64,000 bases of DNA from Dendrocalamus latiflorus (Eukaryota > Streptophyta > Magnoliopsida > Poales > Poaceae). Both the position numbers and the translations under genes were made by a program. Location of the stretch: positions 4,887,779-4,951,778 of the forward strand of contig CM029620.1 in the NCBI GenBank assembly GCA_017311315.1. Direction: 5' to 3'. The notes beneath the pieces were generated by a model, which made no database searches, was not told the DNA's origin, and was given only the letters and a program-made list of their open reading frames with translations. Shown here in pieces: positions 11,031 to 23,722 of the stretch (the first letter of the stretch is position 1; the number at the start of each line of letters is the position of its first letter).

Positions 11031-11695
11031 TGGTAGGCGGCGCTGGACGGCGCAGCGACCAAGGCAACGAAGTCTAACAGGCGGCGCTGGACGGCGCGGC
11101 GGTTAGAACGACGTTTTTTTTTGCTTCTTTTTTTTCTTTCGGTCGGTTTACAAAACCGACTAAACCTCAGAGCCGACCGAGCCTCAGTCGGACTCGGGCA
11201 GAGGCGGCAGAATCAGCGGAGGCGGCGGCAGCGGCAACGGGGAAGCCGGCGGCGGCGGCGATGGGGGAGGAGCAGCCGGCGGCGACGGCCTCGGGCGGGA
11301 GATGAGCAGCCGGCGAAGATCTCGGGCGGGACGATCTCGGGTTGGAGCAACCTCACGCGGGCGCGGATGAAGGCGGCGGCGGCCCGGGGAGTCGGTGGGA
11401 CCGACGGGGCCGGGCGGAAGGCGGAGGCGTCCCGGCGAAGGCTGCGGCGGTCCGGGGAGTCGGCGGGCCCGACGGGGGAGTCGGCGGGGCCGACGGCAAC
11501 AGGCGCGGGGAGGCAAACAGGCGGCCGGCGGGGCCGCAGCGGAGACCGGGCGGGAGCAGAGGACGGCGGCGGGGGAGGCGCCGAGCGGGGGAGGCGCCGA
11601 GGCCGGCGACGGCGGAGGCCGGGAGTCGGCGACGGCGGCACACGGGTGCGCGGAACCCTAGGTAAGCCAAAACCCTAGTTTTGGCTCTGATACCA
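11031..11695 (-). other. Copia 1 leader, GC-rich
   Basis: Between the primer-binding site and gag. The part at 11170-11660 is very GC-rich with CGG/GGC runs that create spurious open frames on both strands. No protein family is recognised. Confidence 0.7.
11684..11695 (-). other. Primer-binding site of Copia 1
   Basis: GCTCTGATACCA on the plus strand, directly left of the right LTR, complementary in sense to the initiator tRNA-Met 3' end. Confidence 0.85.
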
Positions 11696-11824
11696 TGTTA
11701 TGAATAGCGCTTGTATTCATATGAGGCCAATGGGCCGGTATATATACACAAAGTACAGGTGGTAAATATGCAAAGAACCCCTCATAACAATGGGGAATAA
11801 CAAACTATACATATATCTCTAACA
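11696..11824 (-). repeat. Copia 1 right LTR (5' LTR of element)
   Basis: 129 bp, identical by eye to 6598-6726; flanked on the right by GACAC. Confidence 0.95.
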
Positions 11825-12807
11825 GACACCAGGGCATTATCGAGGAATAGAGAGAGATGTACATAGTAAGAGTTCTAAAAGGTGATCCTCTTTCACCAAT
11901 AGTGAGAGTGCATGTGGAGTCCACGTCACCATAATCAAAAGTGCAAAATTAAAATTTTATTCGTAAGTAAAAAGACCATATGAACGTGGTTCCACGGATG
12001 AGGTGGTTTGAACAATTGACAACCCGGGTTTGTGTTTGTAGTGTTTGTCCTTGGCAAGATTGCAAGTTTCTGAAATTTTCAGAGTTTTCAGTACTGGCGG
12101 ACTGTCCTCGACACCAGGGCATTATCGAGTGTTTCAAAACATTGTGTAGGACCTGGACTTCAGTCTGCGGCCTACGAGGAAAATGTGCGTCCGCTGGCTG
12201 CCGACCATGGTTGGTCTGAATTGAGTCTGTTGGACCATCCGCCATGGTACGGTGGACCGTCCGCCAGTGCGTAGAAAATAGGGCCGAGCAGGAAAGTGTC
12301 GAAAAGTTCGTCGCTTCGGTTTAGACAACTTGGGCCACTGCATATGTTCTGCATTTGCATGTTTTGACTAATATAAGTCGAGCGCTGAAAACTATTACTT
12401 AAAAATGGTTACTGTCTTTAAACAAGCATGTGGCTAGTAAAACGTTGTGTAGAACTGTTTCTGATGACTAGAGAGAACGTGAATAGGTGCTTCTCTAATT
12501 ATTCCCCAAAAATATTCCTGTCACTTTGCCATGAAGAGCTAATAAGGTCAGAGTAAAGAAACAGCAAAAACACGTACAACAACCCGAGCAAAAGGAGCCA
12601 AAAAATTACTGTCCTCCAGCGGACAGTCCGCGATGACAAGGCAGACGATCCGCGATGACAAGGTGAACAATCTGCCAGAAAATTTCGCAAACCAAAAACA
12701 CTGTAATAGCATACCATCTCCCATCATGTCACGGACCATGTCCGCGTGACTCAGAACATAAACAGAAAATTAGCAAACAAAATGGAATGAAAATAAGCAC
12801 AACTTTT
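11825..12807. other. Older repeat sequence between Copia 1 and Copia 2
   Basis: No gene is recognised. The stretch GACACCAGGGCATTATCGAG occurs at 11825 and again near 12109, so this is a duplicated repeat. Several GGACNGTCC-type motifs (for example GGACTGTCC, GGACAGTCCGC, GGACCGTCCGCC) are scattered at 12095-12640, a style seen in retrotransposon LTRs. The sequence is cut by Copia 2 and continues at 20805. Confidence 0.45.
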
Positions 12808-14128
12808 TGTAGGATCGTCAACGGCAATCAGAGGGGGGTGAATGATTGCGGCGCACAGCGGAAACTTTTTCTCAAAAACTTCTGTCTTCTGATCGTTTAG
12901 CTTGCAAAAATAGTAAGAACAAACGAAACCAAAATAACAGTACCAAAAATTAAAATAAGCTTACCTAGTTTAGTTACCAAAAAAAACTCACTAGTATTTT
13001 TTTTTATGCTGCCGCTCTCTGGCCAAGGAAAGAAAAACCGAAAAATAGATGTACGCGAGGAACACAAGAGAAGCGTCTCTGTATGCTAGCTTTCCATGCA
13101 ACGCAACATCAAAGATCCATGCATGGCAAAAATTCAATCTAGAGAAGATCACGTGACCTATGCATGTGATTTGCTTTTTGGATCAAGGCTGCACACACCT
13201 TTTCACCTCAAAACAATACTATGTCTCAAAGAACGTGCATGCATGCAGTAAGCAAATGTAATACAAAATTCTTAATTAGCCTCACCTAATCAACTATCTC
13301 ACCTCACGGCTAATGATTTTGGATGCAGTCGCCAACGATTCCTTTTTTAGCTCTCGATACGCACAGTCACCGCTTTGGCCGCCGCAGAAACTTGCCAGCG
13401 AAGAACTCGTCTGCCGCTCGCTCCTTTTTCCGATCGACACGGCTGCTCAATACTTCGATCTTTGAGACTTGAACACAATCACGGCCGGTGCCCGAAATTC
13501 GCCAGTGAAGAACTCGGCAAAAATCAACAACTCAATGCATGCATGCTGCCGCCGCTCAATTACGTAATTTTTTTGTTCGCTCCAAAAACGGCTCAAACGC
13601 CGCCGCACACATCTATTAGTTTTTATATCCCAAACTCTTACATATTCAATCTCTAATTAAAACCCTAATTCAACTCCAACTAGGTTTGGGCCTTTTTACC
13701 TCAACTAGACTTTTGGCCCACTAATTTTCAAGGGACCCGAAACCCTTCCTAACACGGGTTTTTCACTATTCCGATTTTTCAACACATTGCGTGTCGAAGC
13801 CTCCAGGACCGCACCTCCTGTATCTTCTCCACGCATCATCCACCTTTGATCTTCATGTGCTCCAACGTGAGCCCGACCACCTCGTGACATCCTCGACCGC
13901 CCGGACCTCAGATTTCCCCCTCCTAGTCCCGATCTTTCTCGTCACCGACCATGACCGTCTCCACGCCCAACCTGCACATGCAAAGACCAAAGAACGTTTT
14001 CCCGGCACAAGTTCTCACCAACTTGACCAATATTAGTCCACGCACACTCGCACACGCCTCGAATAACAATACTAAGCAACGTTGTCAATTATTCATCATC
14101 ATAAAAATCCTAGCCATATGGTCTTACA
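12808..14128 (-). repeat. Copia 2 left LTR
   Basis: 1321 bp. Contains the AGAGGGGGGTGAATG motif near its start, also seen near the start of the solo LTR at 23779. Confidence 0.93.
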
Positions 14129-15211
14129 ATCTCCCCCTTGATGAATACATTGACAACACCGAAAGATACCATGATGAAATAGCTTCAAACAGATATAAGT
14201 GAAGAACTGAAGCCGAAAAAAAAATATTTTAAGTCACAAATTTTCAAATCTCTCCCCCTCAACACAAGAGAGCAAATTTCCAATATCTCACAAAGCACAC
14301 ACCAAATCTCTCCCCCTTTGGCAATGTAATCATTAAGAACTTTCAAAGAAGAACTATTCTAAAGAAGCAATGAGAATAAAAATCTAGAAGCTTTGTAGAT
14401 TATCCAAGTCACTTTGAATTGATTTAGTAATTTAACCAAGCCATATTTTTTAGTAGAGCTATCTAGATCATATAAAGTCATATATCACATAGCAATGTCA
14501 AAACAAATTTTTAATATGATTAAGCAATTTATGTCAATGACAGGCATATCAAAAATGACCAAACCAATTATAGAAAGCACAATGAGATATCACAACGAAA
14601 AGTCAAAACCTAAAAGTGAAGCAAATTTTAACTCTAGATGGGCTAGCAGTCTCATGTAACAACTTATTACTCCACACTCAATTTTTAGGCATGTGGCATG
14701 CTTGTAGCATACTTCTTTTCATAATGACATATTTTTCTTCTTCTTCTTTTTTTTTGATGGTGGCATGCTTGAAGCATACTTCTTTTCATTTTGCGCACTT
14801 TTGTGCCTTTTTTTTCACCATGGTATGCTTGAAGCATACATCTTTTCATTTTTTTTATATATATTTTTTAATAACATGCCAAATTGAGTGATCATAAGAG
14901 TTGGAACATGAAACATGCGAGCCTCATAACCAAGAGTTAAAATAAGACTCACAATCAAGTTAATCTTTTTCGATGGACATCGCAAAGTAATAATTATAAT
15001 CAATCTAGTCAAAGTATTTCGCCATGTCATACTTTTAATTCAAATGTAGTAATTTAATTATAAACAGTCCTGATCAAAGCTACACAACATATGAATAGAT
15101 ATGATAAAGATAGCTCCACAACTCATTTAAATTTGATGGCTTGGACTTGTTAATTTAATTGACAAGTATAATAAACAAAGCTTCCTAAATTCTTAAACAT
15201 CAAGCTCCCCC
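14129..15211 (-). other. Copia 2 3' non-coding region
   Basis: Between pol stop and polypurine tract in element sense. No coding. It contains a three-copy 60-67-bp tandem repeat (14695-14850) whose unit begins GGCATGCTTGAAGCATAC, itself partly palindromic. Confidence 0.7.
14695..14850. repeat. Three-copy tandem repeat in Copia 2
   Basis: Units start at 14695, 14762 and 14822. Each has GCATGCTTGAAGCATAC-like dyad symmetry followed by TTCTTTTCAT. Confidence 0.8.
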
Positions 15212-18200
15212 TCAGAATAATCCCACAGGATGTACCACGCCCAACTCACTTCGCAAAAGAGCAAAACGTGCAGAATCAAGCGGTTTTGTGAGAATATCAG
15301 CAACTTGAGAATCTGAATCAATAAAGTGCAAAACGACATCTCCCTTTTCCACATGGTCTCTAAGGAAATGATACCGAATATCAATGTGTTTGGTTCTTGA
15401 ATGTTGCACAGGATTTTTGGCAATACTAATAGCACTAGTGTTATCACAAAAAAGTGGTACACTATCCAATTCTAAGCCAAAATCCTTAAGTGTAGCTGTC
15501 ATCCAAAGCAATTGTGAGCAACAAGAAGCGGCAGCTACATATTCAGCCTCAGCAGTGGAAAGTGCAACAGACAATTGTTTTCTAGAAGTCCATGAAACAA
15601 GAGATGTGCCTAAAAAGTGACAAGTACCAGAGGTACTCTTCCTATCAATTCTACAACCCCCAAAGTCTGCATCTGAAAAAGCTCTAAGGGTAAGACATGA
15701 AGAAGAAGAATACCATAAGCCAAATCCTAAAGTTGACTGAAGATACCTGAAAATTCGCTTTACCGCCTGACGATGTGAAGCACGCGGGGAAGCCTGAAAA
15801 TGAGCACACAAACACACAGCAAAGTGTATGTCTGGCCTCGAGGCAGTGAGATACAAAAGAGAGCCAATTATGCTTCTATATTCCTTTTGATCAACAGGCT
15901 CTCCATCCTCATCATGATCCAATACTGCAGTAGATCCCATTGGTGTGGAGATTGGTTTTATTGTACCCATGTCGAAACGACGAAGCAGATCCTTGGTGTA
16001 CTTAGTCTGATGAACAAAAGTACCCAATTTTGATTGCTTGATCTGAAAGCCTAGGAAGAACGTGAGTTCTCCCATCATGCTCATCTCAACTAATGTTCTA
16101 TTTTTACGTTCTACAACACCATTCTGTTGTGGCACACGAGCTGACGAAAATTGATGATGTAATCCCTTTTCAGCACAAAAAGAAGCAAATGATACATTCT
16201 TGAATTCAGTTCCATTATCACTTCTAATTGCTCTAAGTGCTCCTGGATGCTCATTAGCAAGTCTAAGAACAAGTTCTCTAAAATGACCAAAAGTTTCATC
16301 CTTAGATGCCATAAAATAGACCCAAGAGTATCTAGAGAAATCATCAACAATAACAAGAACACACCATTTACCTCCAGCAGACTGAACCCTAGAAGGACCT
16401 ACAGTGTCCATGTGCAACAATTGACCCGAAGCATCAGTCATAACAAGTGTGAGTGGAGGATGTGATGATGAAACCATTTTACCATGGCGACAAGGTGAAC
16501 AGACCAAATCCATTGACTTTTCAATTTTAAAACTAGGTATTCCTCTAACAAGATGCATATTACTAAGTCGAGCAAGATGATCAAAGCCAATATGTCCTAG
16601 TCTACGGTGCCAGTGAAATAAGTCCTTAGAATCAGATGAAACAAGACATCTAAGATTAGAAGATGATGAATATGAGAAGTCACTCTTAAACAGACGACCA
16701 ACTCGAATAATTTTGCATACTAGATTTCCAGATGGATCTAAAATGCAACATGAATGCTTTTTAAAGCTCACCTCAAGATTATCGTCTATCAACTGTGAAA
16801 CTGAAAGCAAATTGTAGCTCAACTTACTGACAAGTGCGACGTCTTTTAAGATGAATTTGTCGTTGACAAGCACAGTACCTTTTGCAAGAACTCGTCCTTG
16901 AACATTGTCCCCAAAAGTGATCATCTCATCACCGGTAGCACGAGTGAGGGAGGAGAACCATCGTGAATCTCCGGTCATGTGGCGAGAGCAACCGGAGTCA
17001 ATGAACCATATATTCTCCTTCCGCTTGTAGCGAGCCTACAAAGCACGAACAATCGTCGGTATCTTAGTACTGGGGTTAGTAAAATAAGATTTAGGAATCC
17101 AGTACTGAGATACACGGCGAACAGGAGTAGCAAAACTAGAGCCAGAATCACGTGCATGTGGATGATCAGAATGCCAAAAAGAGCATGAACTATTTGAATT
17201 AAATCCCAATCTAGCATGTGAAGTAGATTTAAGGCCATCATAAAAGTTCTCTAAAAATATAGCTTTCGCATTTGATCTAGGAACAAAAGACAATGCACGT
17301 TTTTGTCTTAAATCATTCAACCTTTCCTTCCTTTCTTTCTTAGCCCGCCTAAAACAAAATTCATGCAAGTGCCCATCTCTTCCACAGTAGGTGCAATGAA
17401 ATTTAACATAACTAGAATTATTTTGAGATGATGAGCTAGCACCTACATTATTATTCGTTGAACTCTGCACAAAGCCAGCAGATTTAAACACAGTTTGTTT
17501 TACTTCAGATTTTACTTCAATTTTTCCAGGTTCAAGAACCTTAACAACATTAGGAGGATTATTCTTGGCATGCTCAACAAAGTTAAATCCTAGACCACGA
17601 TTTTTCACACTTGTTTTTTATTTGTCTAGAATCATATTTAGATTTTTCTTACCAAAAGAGAATCTCTCTAAAGTGTCTTTAAGGTACTCATTTTCCTTAG
17701 CCAAAGTGGTACAAGTAGTGCATTTAACATGTTCATTCACAAAATTCTTGGAAGCACTAGATTGAGACAATTTTTCCTTTTCAGCAAAATCATTCAATTG
17801 TCTAGTTAAAGCGTCAATTTCAATATTTAACTTGGGACAATTTGAGCAAGACATGTTTTCATGATAAAGCATTTGTTGAATAGATTCCTGAGATGAATTA
17901 AGTCTAGCTTCTAGCAATTCACAATTAGAGCAAGCTTTAGATTGAGCATTTGAAATACTTGACTCTAAACATGCAGAAGAACAAGATTTGAGCTTATCAA
18001 TTTCATCATTAACAATTTTTAATTTTTCATCACAAGAATTATGTATCAATTTTAATTCATCAAATTTATCAGTTACATCTCTAAGTTGATCCAGATTTGA
18101 TGCACTAATAGATCTAACAGCCTCCAACTCAGAATGTAAAACTTGACAAGACTCACATGATTCATCATCAGGAATTAAAGCTCTAAGTCTATTAATTTCA

Positions 18201-19456
18201 GAATTTAGACTTTCAACAACACAATTATTTTCTTTCAATTTCTGTTTTGTCTTTTTTAATTCAATAGCAAGTTTAATCAAACCATCTTCAAGCTCATCAT
18301 ATGATGGTCTTACCTCATCGGGATCACTGTCGTTGTCATCATTGTTGTTGCCTGTCATGAAGCACATGCCCGTGAAATCATCATTGTTCTTCTTCTTTCC
18401 TTTAGCATCATCGTCATCACGGTCATCATCGTCACAACTCTCATATTCCACATCGCTCAAGTCAAGACTCTCGAGGGCGGCTAGGACCTTTTCAGCAAAC
18501 TTGCGACGAAAATTTCCACCTTTGGTGTTGTTGTTCTTGGATGGCCGACGACGATAATTCTTGTCTTCTTTGATCATCTTCCCCTTGAGCTTGGGACAAT
18601 CCATCTTAATGTGGCCAGGCTCGCCACACTCATAGCATCTGATCGGACCTGACATGCCTCCTCGCTTTCTCATCCTCACATTGTTGAGTGCCTTGTATGC
18701 TCGTGAGGAGATCAACACCAAGTCCTCTTCAGGAAGCTGTTCGAACTGTTCCTCTGAAAAAGAAGACAAGGCAGACAAAGAAACACAAGACAAAGCACTC
18801 GACGAAGCAGCCTGCACGGGGTTAGTCATAAGTGCTAAAGGTGAAGATTTATCAATCTTAGATGGCAAAGCTTCCATCTCATAGGTTTTCAATCTAGAAT
18901 AAAGATCATCCATGGTTAAAGTATCTAGATCGACAGTTTGATTAATAGTTGTGACAACCATCAACCACTCAGAACCTAAAGATCTCAAAATTTTAGTTGC
19001 ATTATCTTCATCAGCAGGAATAACACCAACACCACGTAGATCACTCAATATTTTCTCAAATCGAGCAAAGAGATCATCAATGGATTCATTAGGTTTCATA
19101 GCAAAATCAGAATATTCTTTTTGATAAAGATTTTTACGCACCTTCTTGATTTTAGTGGTTCCTTCATGATAATCGCAAAGAGTTTTCCAAATTAAATGGG
19201 CAGAATTAATATGAGCTACACGATCAAATTCTTTACGAGAAATTCCTTGAAACAGCAAATTACGAGCTTGAGCATTTAAATTAACATCTGCTTTATTTAA
19301 ATCAGTAACAACAGCAGGAACCTCATATTGAGTAGAAACTTTATTCCAAACATCACTACCTTGAGCCTCAATATAAGCTTGCATCCGACACTTCCAAAAA
19401 GCAAAATCAGTACCATCTAGCATGGGGGGACGATTCACATACCTCTCGGACGCCAT
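15212..19456 (-). pseudogene. Copia 2 gag-pol in one frame, two stops, RT core deleted
   Basis: Gag starts at ATG 19456 just after the primer site (MASERYVNRPPMLDGTDFAFW). There are two zinc knuckles, CYECGEPGHIKMDC (about 18640) and CTYCGRDGHLHEFC (about 17370), separated by a long acidic, heptad-rich segment. A TAA at 17618-17620 and a TAG at 17036-17038 interrupt the same frame. Protease WFIDSGCSRHMTGD (about 16990), integrase HWHRRLGHIGF, CSPCRHGK, DDFSRYSWVYF, RSDNGTEF and QQNGVVERKNRT follow. At about 16080 the frame jumps from the integrase catalytic core directly into the RT tail (GELTFFLGFQIKQ), so the rest of integrase and the RT active site YVDD are gone. RNase H (SDADFGGCRIDRKSTSG, STAEAEYVA, HIDIRYHFLRD) is complete. 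Confidence 0.92.
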
Positions 19457-19478
19457 AGCAACCTGCTCTGATACCACT

Positions 19479-20799
19479 TGTAGGATCGTCAACGGCAATC
19501 AGAGGGGGGGTGAATGATTGCGGCGCACAGCGGAAACTTTTTCTCAAAAACTTCTGTCTTCTGATCGTTTAGCTTGCGAAAATAGTAAGAACAAACGAAA
19601 CCAAAATAACAGTACCAAAAATTAAAATAAGCTTACCTAGTTTAGTTACCAAAAAAAACTCACTAGTATTTTTTTTATGCTGCCGCTCTCTGGCCAAGGA
19701 AAGAAAAACCGAAAAATAGATGTACGCGAGGAACACAAGAGAAGCGTCTCTGTATGCTAGCTTTCCATGCAACGCAACATCAAAGATCCATGCATGACAA
19801 AAATTCAATCTAGAGAAGATCACGTGACCTATGCATGTGATTTGCTTTTTGGATCAAGGCTGCACACACCTTTTCACCTCAAAACAATACTATGTCTCAA
19901 AGAACGTGCATGCATGCAGTAAGCAAATGTAATACAAAATTCTTAATTAGCCTCACCTAATCAACTATCTCACCTCACGGCTAATGATTTTGGATGCAGT
20001 CGCCAACGATTCCTTTTTTAGCTCTCGATACGCACAGTCACCGCTTTGGCCGCCGCAGAAACTTGCCAGCGAAGAACTCGTCTGCCGCTCGCTCCTTTTT
20101 CCGATCGACACGGCTGCTCAATACTTCGATCTTTGAGACTTGAACACAATCACGGCCGGTGCCCGAAATTCGCCAGCGAAGAACTCGGCAAAAATCAACA
20201 ACTCAATGCATGCATGCTGCCGCCGCTCAATTACGTAATTTTTTTGTTCGCTCCAAAAACGGCTCAAACGCCGCCGCACACATCTATTAGTTTTTATATC
20301 CCAAACTCTTACCTATTCAATCTCTAATTAAAACCCTAATTCAACTCCAACTAGGTTTGGGCCTTTTTACCTCAACTAGACTTTTGGCCCACTAATTTTC
20401 AAGGGACCCGAAACCCTTCCTAACACGGGTTTTTCACTATTCCGATTTTTCAACACATTGCGTGTCGAAGCCTCCAGGACCGCACCTCCTATATCTTCTC
20501 CACGCATCATCCACCTTTGATCTTCATGTGCTCCAACGTGAGCCCGACCACCTCGTGACATCCTCGACCGCCAGGACCTCAGATTTCCCCCTCCTAGTCC
20601 CGATCTTTCTCGTCACTGACCATGACCGTCTCCACGCCCAACCTGCACATGCAAAGACCAAAGAACGTTTTCCCGGCACAAGTTCTCACCAACTTGACCA
20701 ATATTAGTCCACGCACACTCGCACACGCCTCGAATAACAATACTAAGCAACGTTGTCAATTATTCATCATCATAAAAATCCTAGCCATATGGTCTTACA
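19479..20799 (-). repeat. Copia 2 right LTR
   Basis: 1321 bp, about 99.5% identical by eye to 12808-14128. Confidence 0.93.
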
Positions 20800-20804
20800 C
20801 TTTT

Positions 20805-22565
20805 AAACAGAGGCTACAAATGACATGAAGCTATGCCAAGAGCTAGATGAACATCGAAGGAACCTAGAACAAGAAAATGTCTAGCAAAACCAACCCAAAG
20901 TTGTGACTCCTTTTTCTTCCAAAGCCAAAGTTTACCGAAACTGGGTTCAAACCAATTTTGCAAACCAAAAAACATTGTAATTGCAGACCATCTCCCATCA
21001 TGTCACGAATCATGTCTGCGTGACGGACCGTGTCTACATGACTCAGAACATGAACAAAAAAATTAGCAAACAAACGGGATGAAAAGTTGAAAACAAGCAT
21101 AACTTTCAAACAGAGGCTACAAATGACATGAAACTTTGCCAAGAGCTACATGAACATCAGAGGAATCTAGAACAAGAAAAGGTCTAGCAAAACTAACCCA
21201 AAGTTGTGACGCTTTTTTCTTTCAAAGCCAAAGTTTACTGAAACTGGGTTCAAACCAAAAACCATGTGTTCGAGTAGCTCGTGGAAGGAATCAAGTCATG
21301 TCGACCAAGTTTTTTTCCACGTGTAATAGTACTCTAAACCACAACAAGAATGAACCCAAAACCCTTTGGAACAAAAACTTTACCAAAACAACCTTCTCAA
21401 GCCAAAATCGAGCGACTTAAAAAACTTGTCTCAAAAGTACCTAGCTGGATATGATCCAAAGACAGGATGTCTATCACATCTCTTACATGTCCTAGGCAAA
21501 TAGAAGATCATGAAGAGAAGGAGTAAGCCAAAATCCACCAAACCAAAGAGGCAACACAGAGACCAGGAATATGAACATCTTGGACGAAATTTGAACTTGT
21601 GTTGATACTAGGAGATGAATGATTACAACGACTCCCCTCAAGGCTAACAAGAGCCACTAGGGAAAGTAGGTGACCCACTTTTAATATCTCTTTCTAACAA
21701 CCTAGACTAGGGTTTCTCTCTTCTAAAAGGTTTGACATGTAGGCATACCTCCCATCTCCATTATATAATGGAGACCAAAGCTGCCACTCACATTTGAACC
21801 CTAACACAAGGCGGGCACTCGTTAAACCCACAAACACAAATGGGTCCTATCCAACTAGCTACTCACGCACGCTTCTCAAAGCAAATCATAACTTAAGCTC
21901 TGTCATCCAAATCCACTTGATCTTTCACCTTCCTTGACCTAAACATCTTTCCTCTCCGTCGTGGTTTCTTCTATTGGATCATCTCTGGTATTTTGGCAAA
22001 GAACCAAAATACCCTTCCACTTTAACTTTCCAATTTATTCACCTCAAAACATTCCTCGCGCTTTCACATAACCCGTGATGCTCAATGACTCACCACATAA
22101 ACGCTATCGGGACTCATATTTATCATCTGGAACCCTCTGTGTACGTCAGCACTAATCTCTGGATCAGTAGCTAGTGCACGCAGTAACATCATTGAATATC
22201 TCACACATATCTTGCAATAAGAAAACTATTACATAATATTAAAAAATACATAAATAGATCACATTGTCGTTGACTTGCAATACAGGCCGATCAGGCCAAA
22301 ACTTTTAAAGTTCAACAGCGAAAGCAGAAATGGAAACAAAATCTACATGGGACCCTCAATATATGCCCACAAGAAATTGACTAGGGCTCATGACCTAGAT
22401 CTTGGCCTCTTCTTCTTCAAACTCCTACCGATACCTTTAAGATCTCATAGGGTCTTCTTCTTCACTTACTGAATGATAGTAATTGAGCAACAATGAGTAC
22501 AAAGGTACTCAACATGCCATCACATAAAATACAATTATAATAGATGCAAGGCTAAACAAAGGGCA
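20805..22565. other. Older repeat flank, with tandem copy of the Copia 2 target
   Basis: No gene is recognised. The sequence AAACAGAGGCTACAAATGAC occurs at 20805 and again at 21108. The CCATCTCCCATCATGTCACG segment at 12717 recurs at 20991. This shows a 303-bp tandem duplication in the host repeat, into whose first copy Copia 2 jumped. The remainder to 22565 is unassigned repeat-like sequence. Confidence 0.55.
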
Positions 22566-23185
22566 TGATGAAGACATGACCCCCTATAGATACAACTATA
22601 CTTACTATGCTTGCATTCCAATTACAAGAGCTCTTACACTTCACTTAAATTACTTGTTTATGCCAATTTGGGCCTTGTAATCATACCGGGCTTGGCCCAT
22701 ATGGTGGTCACTATTCATGTTGCACTATTCACGCATGAACAGTATCATGAATAGTACCATGTTGCCATCTCCTAGCTATGTGCAGCTCCCCCTCCCCTAT
22801 TTAAGGTGGTCACACCCCTCTAGTCTCCTTCGATTTCGTTTATATTTAGTTTGCCTTTGTTGCAATTTGTATCTTCTATGTGTGTCAATTAGACTACCTG
22901 GTTAAGATCATTATTTGGAATTCCATCTTATCAGTAAGTCATAAATATTACAATTTCAGATTGCTTGTTATCTTGTTCTTTCTTGTTCTTCAATTCCATG
23001 CAGGAATACACCTTCGTGGTCAAGTCAACCGTGTTCTTCGCATGGTTGATAATGACTCAGAGTGTTGTTTATTGATTGCTTGGTGTTCCGGTCATGACCG
23101 GTTAGAAGCCTGCATCGTCAAAGTCGTTCTCCTCTAAATCGAGGTTGTCATTCTATCGGAAGATAGGGACCCAATTGCCTCATCA
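22566..23185 (+). repeat. Element A left LTR (internally deleted)
   Basis: Matches both ends of 34632-35747 but lacks a central segment of about 496 bp, at the join ACTTGTTTATGCCAATTTGG. Confidence 0.8.
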
Positions 23186-23722
23186 GGTGGTATAAGAGCT
23201 AAAGTTGACTGGTAGGATTTCTTGTATCCCTAGTTAGTATATTAGTTAATATTTCCCATAGTCCAGAAAAATTGCCCTACAAAAAGAGTTAATTTCCACA
23301 GTCCAAACTTCGTTGTGCTTTTCAATCTATTAATTTTGGTTTGCTAAATTGAATTTGCATCTGTTTTAGCTTTGTCTAGTTGATGGTCATATCCTTGAAT
23401 TCATAAACTCTAAAAATTCCCATGTCCAAAACTATCAAGAACACAACAAACCTGAATTCCCAATTTCGGCCAGAAGACTCCCTTTTCTGCAGCCTCCACA
23501 AAAAATTTCATATCTTTTGATTCCATGATCCATTTTGAGTAAGACCACCACCATTAGATTCATAACTTCATTATCCATTTGTCTATAAAATTTCACATCA
23601 TTCAAGTATGGCAATTAAGAGATATCTACGGTGAAATTTGACCTACATTTCTGGTTTGAATCTACAATAGTCAGCATTTGTGATTTTTGTGTGAATTTTT
23701 CTGTCAGTTTCCAGAAGTTGAC

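Larger units (their letters stand above)
6598..11824 (-). mobile_element. Copia LTR retrotransposon 1, recent, near-complete
   Basis: A 5227-bp element in reverse orientation. LTRs at 6598-6726 and 11696-11824 are 129 bp each, read as identical by eye, and are bounded by TG...CA. A 5-bp target duplication GACAC flanks both sides (6593-6597 and 11825-11829). Next to the right LTR is the complement of the initiator-tRNA-Met primer site (TGGTATCAGAGC). Next to the left LTR is a polypurine tract (TTTGAGGGGGG). Domain order on the minus strand is gag, protease, integrase, RT, RNase H, which defines Copia. Identical LTRs point to a recent insertion, but the coding frame has two lesions. Confidence 0.95.
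12808..20799 (-). mobile_element. Copia LTR retrotransposon 2, RT-deleted
   Basis: A 7992-bp reverse-oriented element. LTRs at 12808-14128 and 19479-20799 are both 1321 bp, start TGTAGGATCGTCAACGG and end GGTCTTACA. A 5-bp duplication CTTTT flanks it (12803-12807, 20800-20804). The primer site (AGTGGTATCAGAGC in sense) abuts the right LTR and a polypurine tract (CAAGGGGGAGAT) abuts the left. I count about seven substitutions and two homopolymer indels between LTRs, near 0.5%. With the commonly used rice rate of 1.3e-8 per site per year this suggests roughly 0.2 million years. The element is inserted in a tandem repeat of an older host element. Confidence 0.95.

Noticed and set aside
11121..11678. 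Arg/Gly-rich open frames
   Set aside because: They come from CGG/GGC-rich leader sequence of Copia 1; both strands are open, and no family motif is visible.
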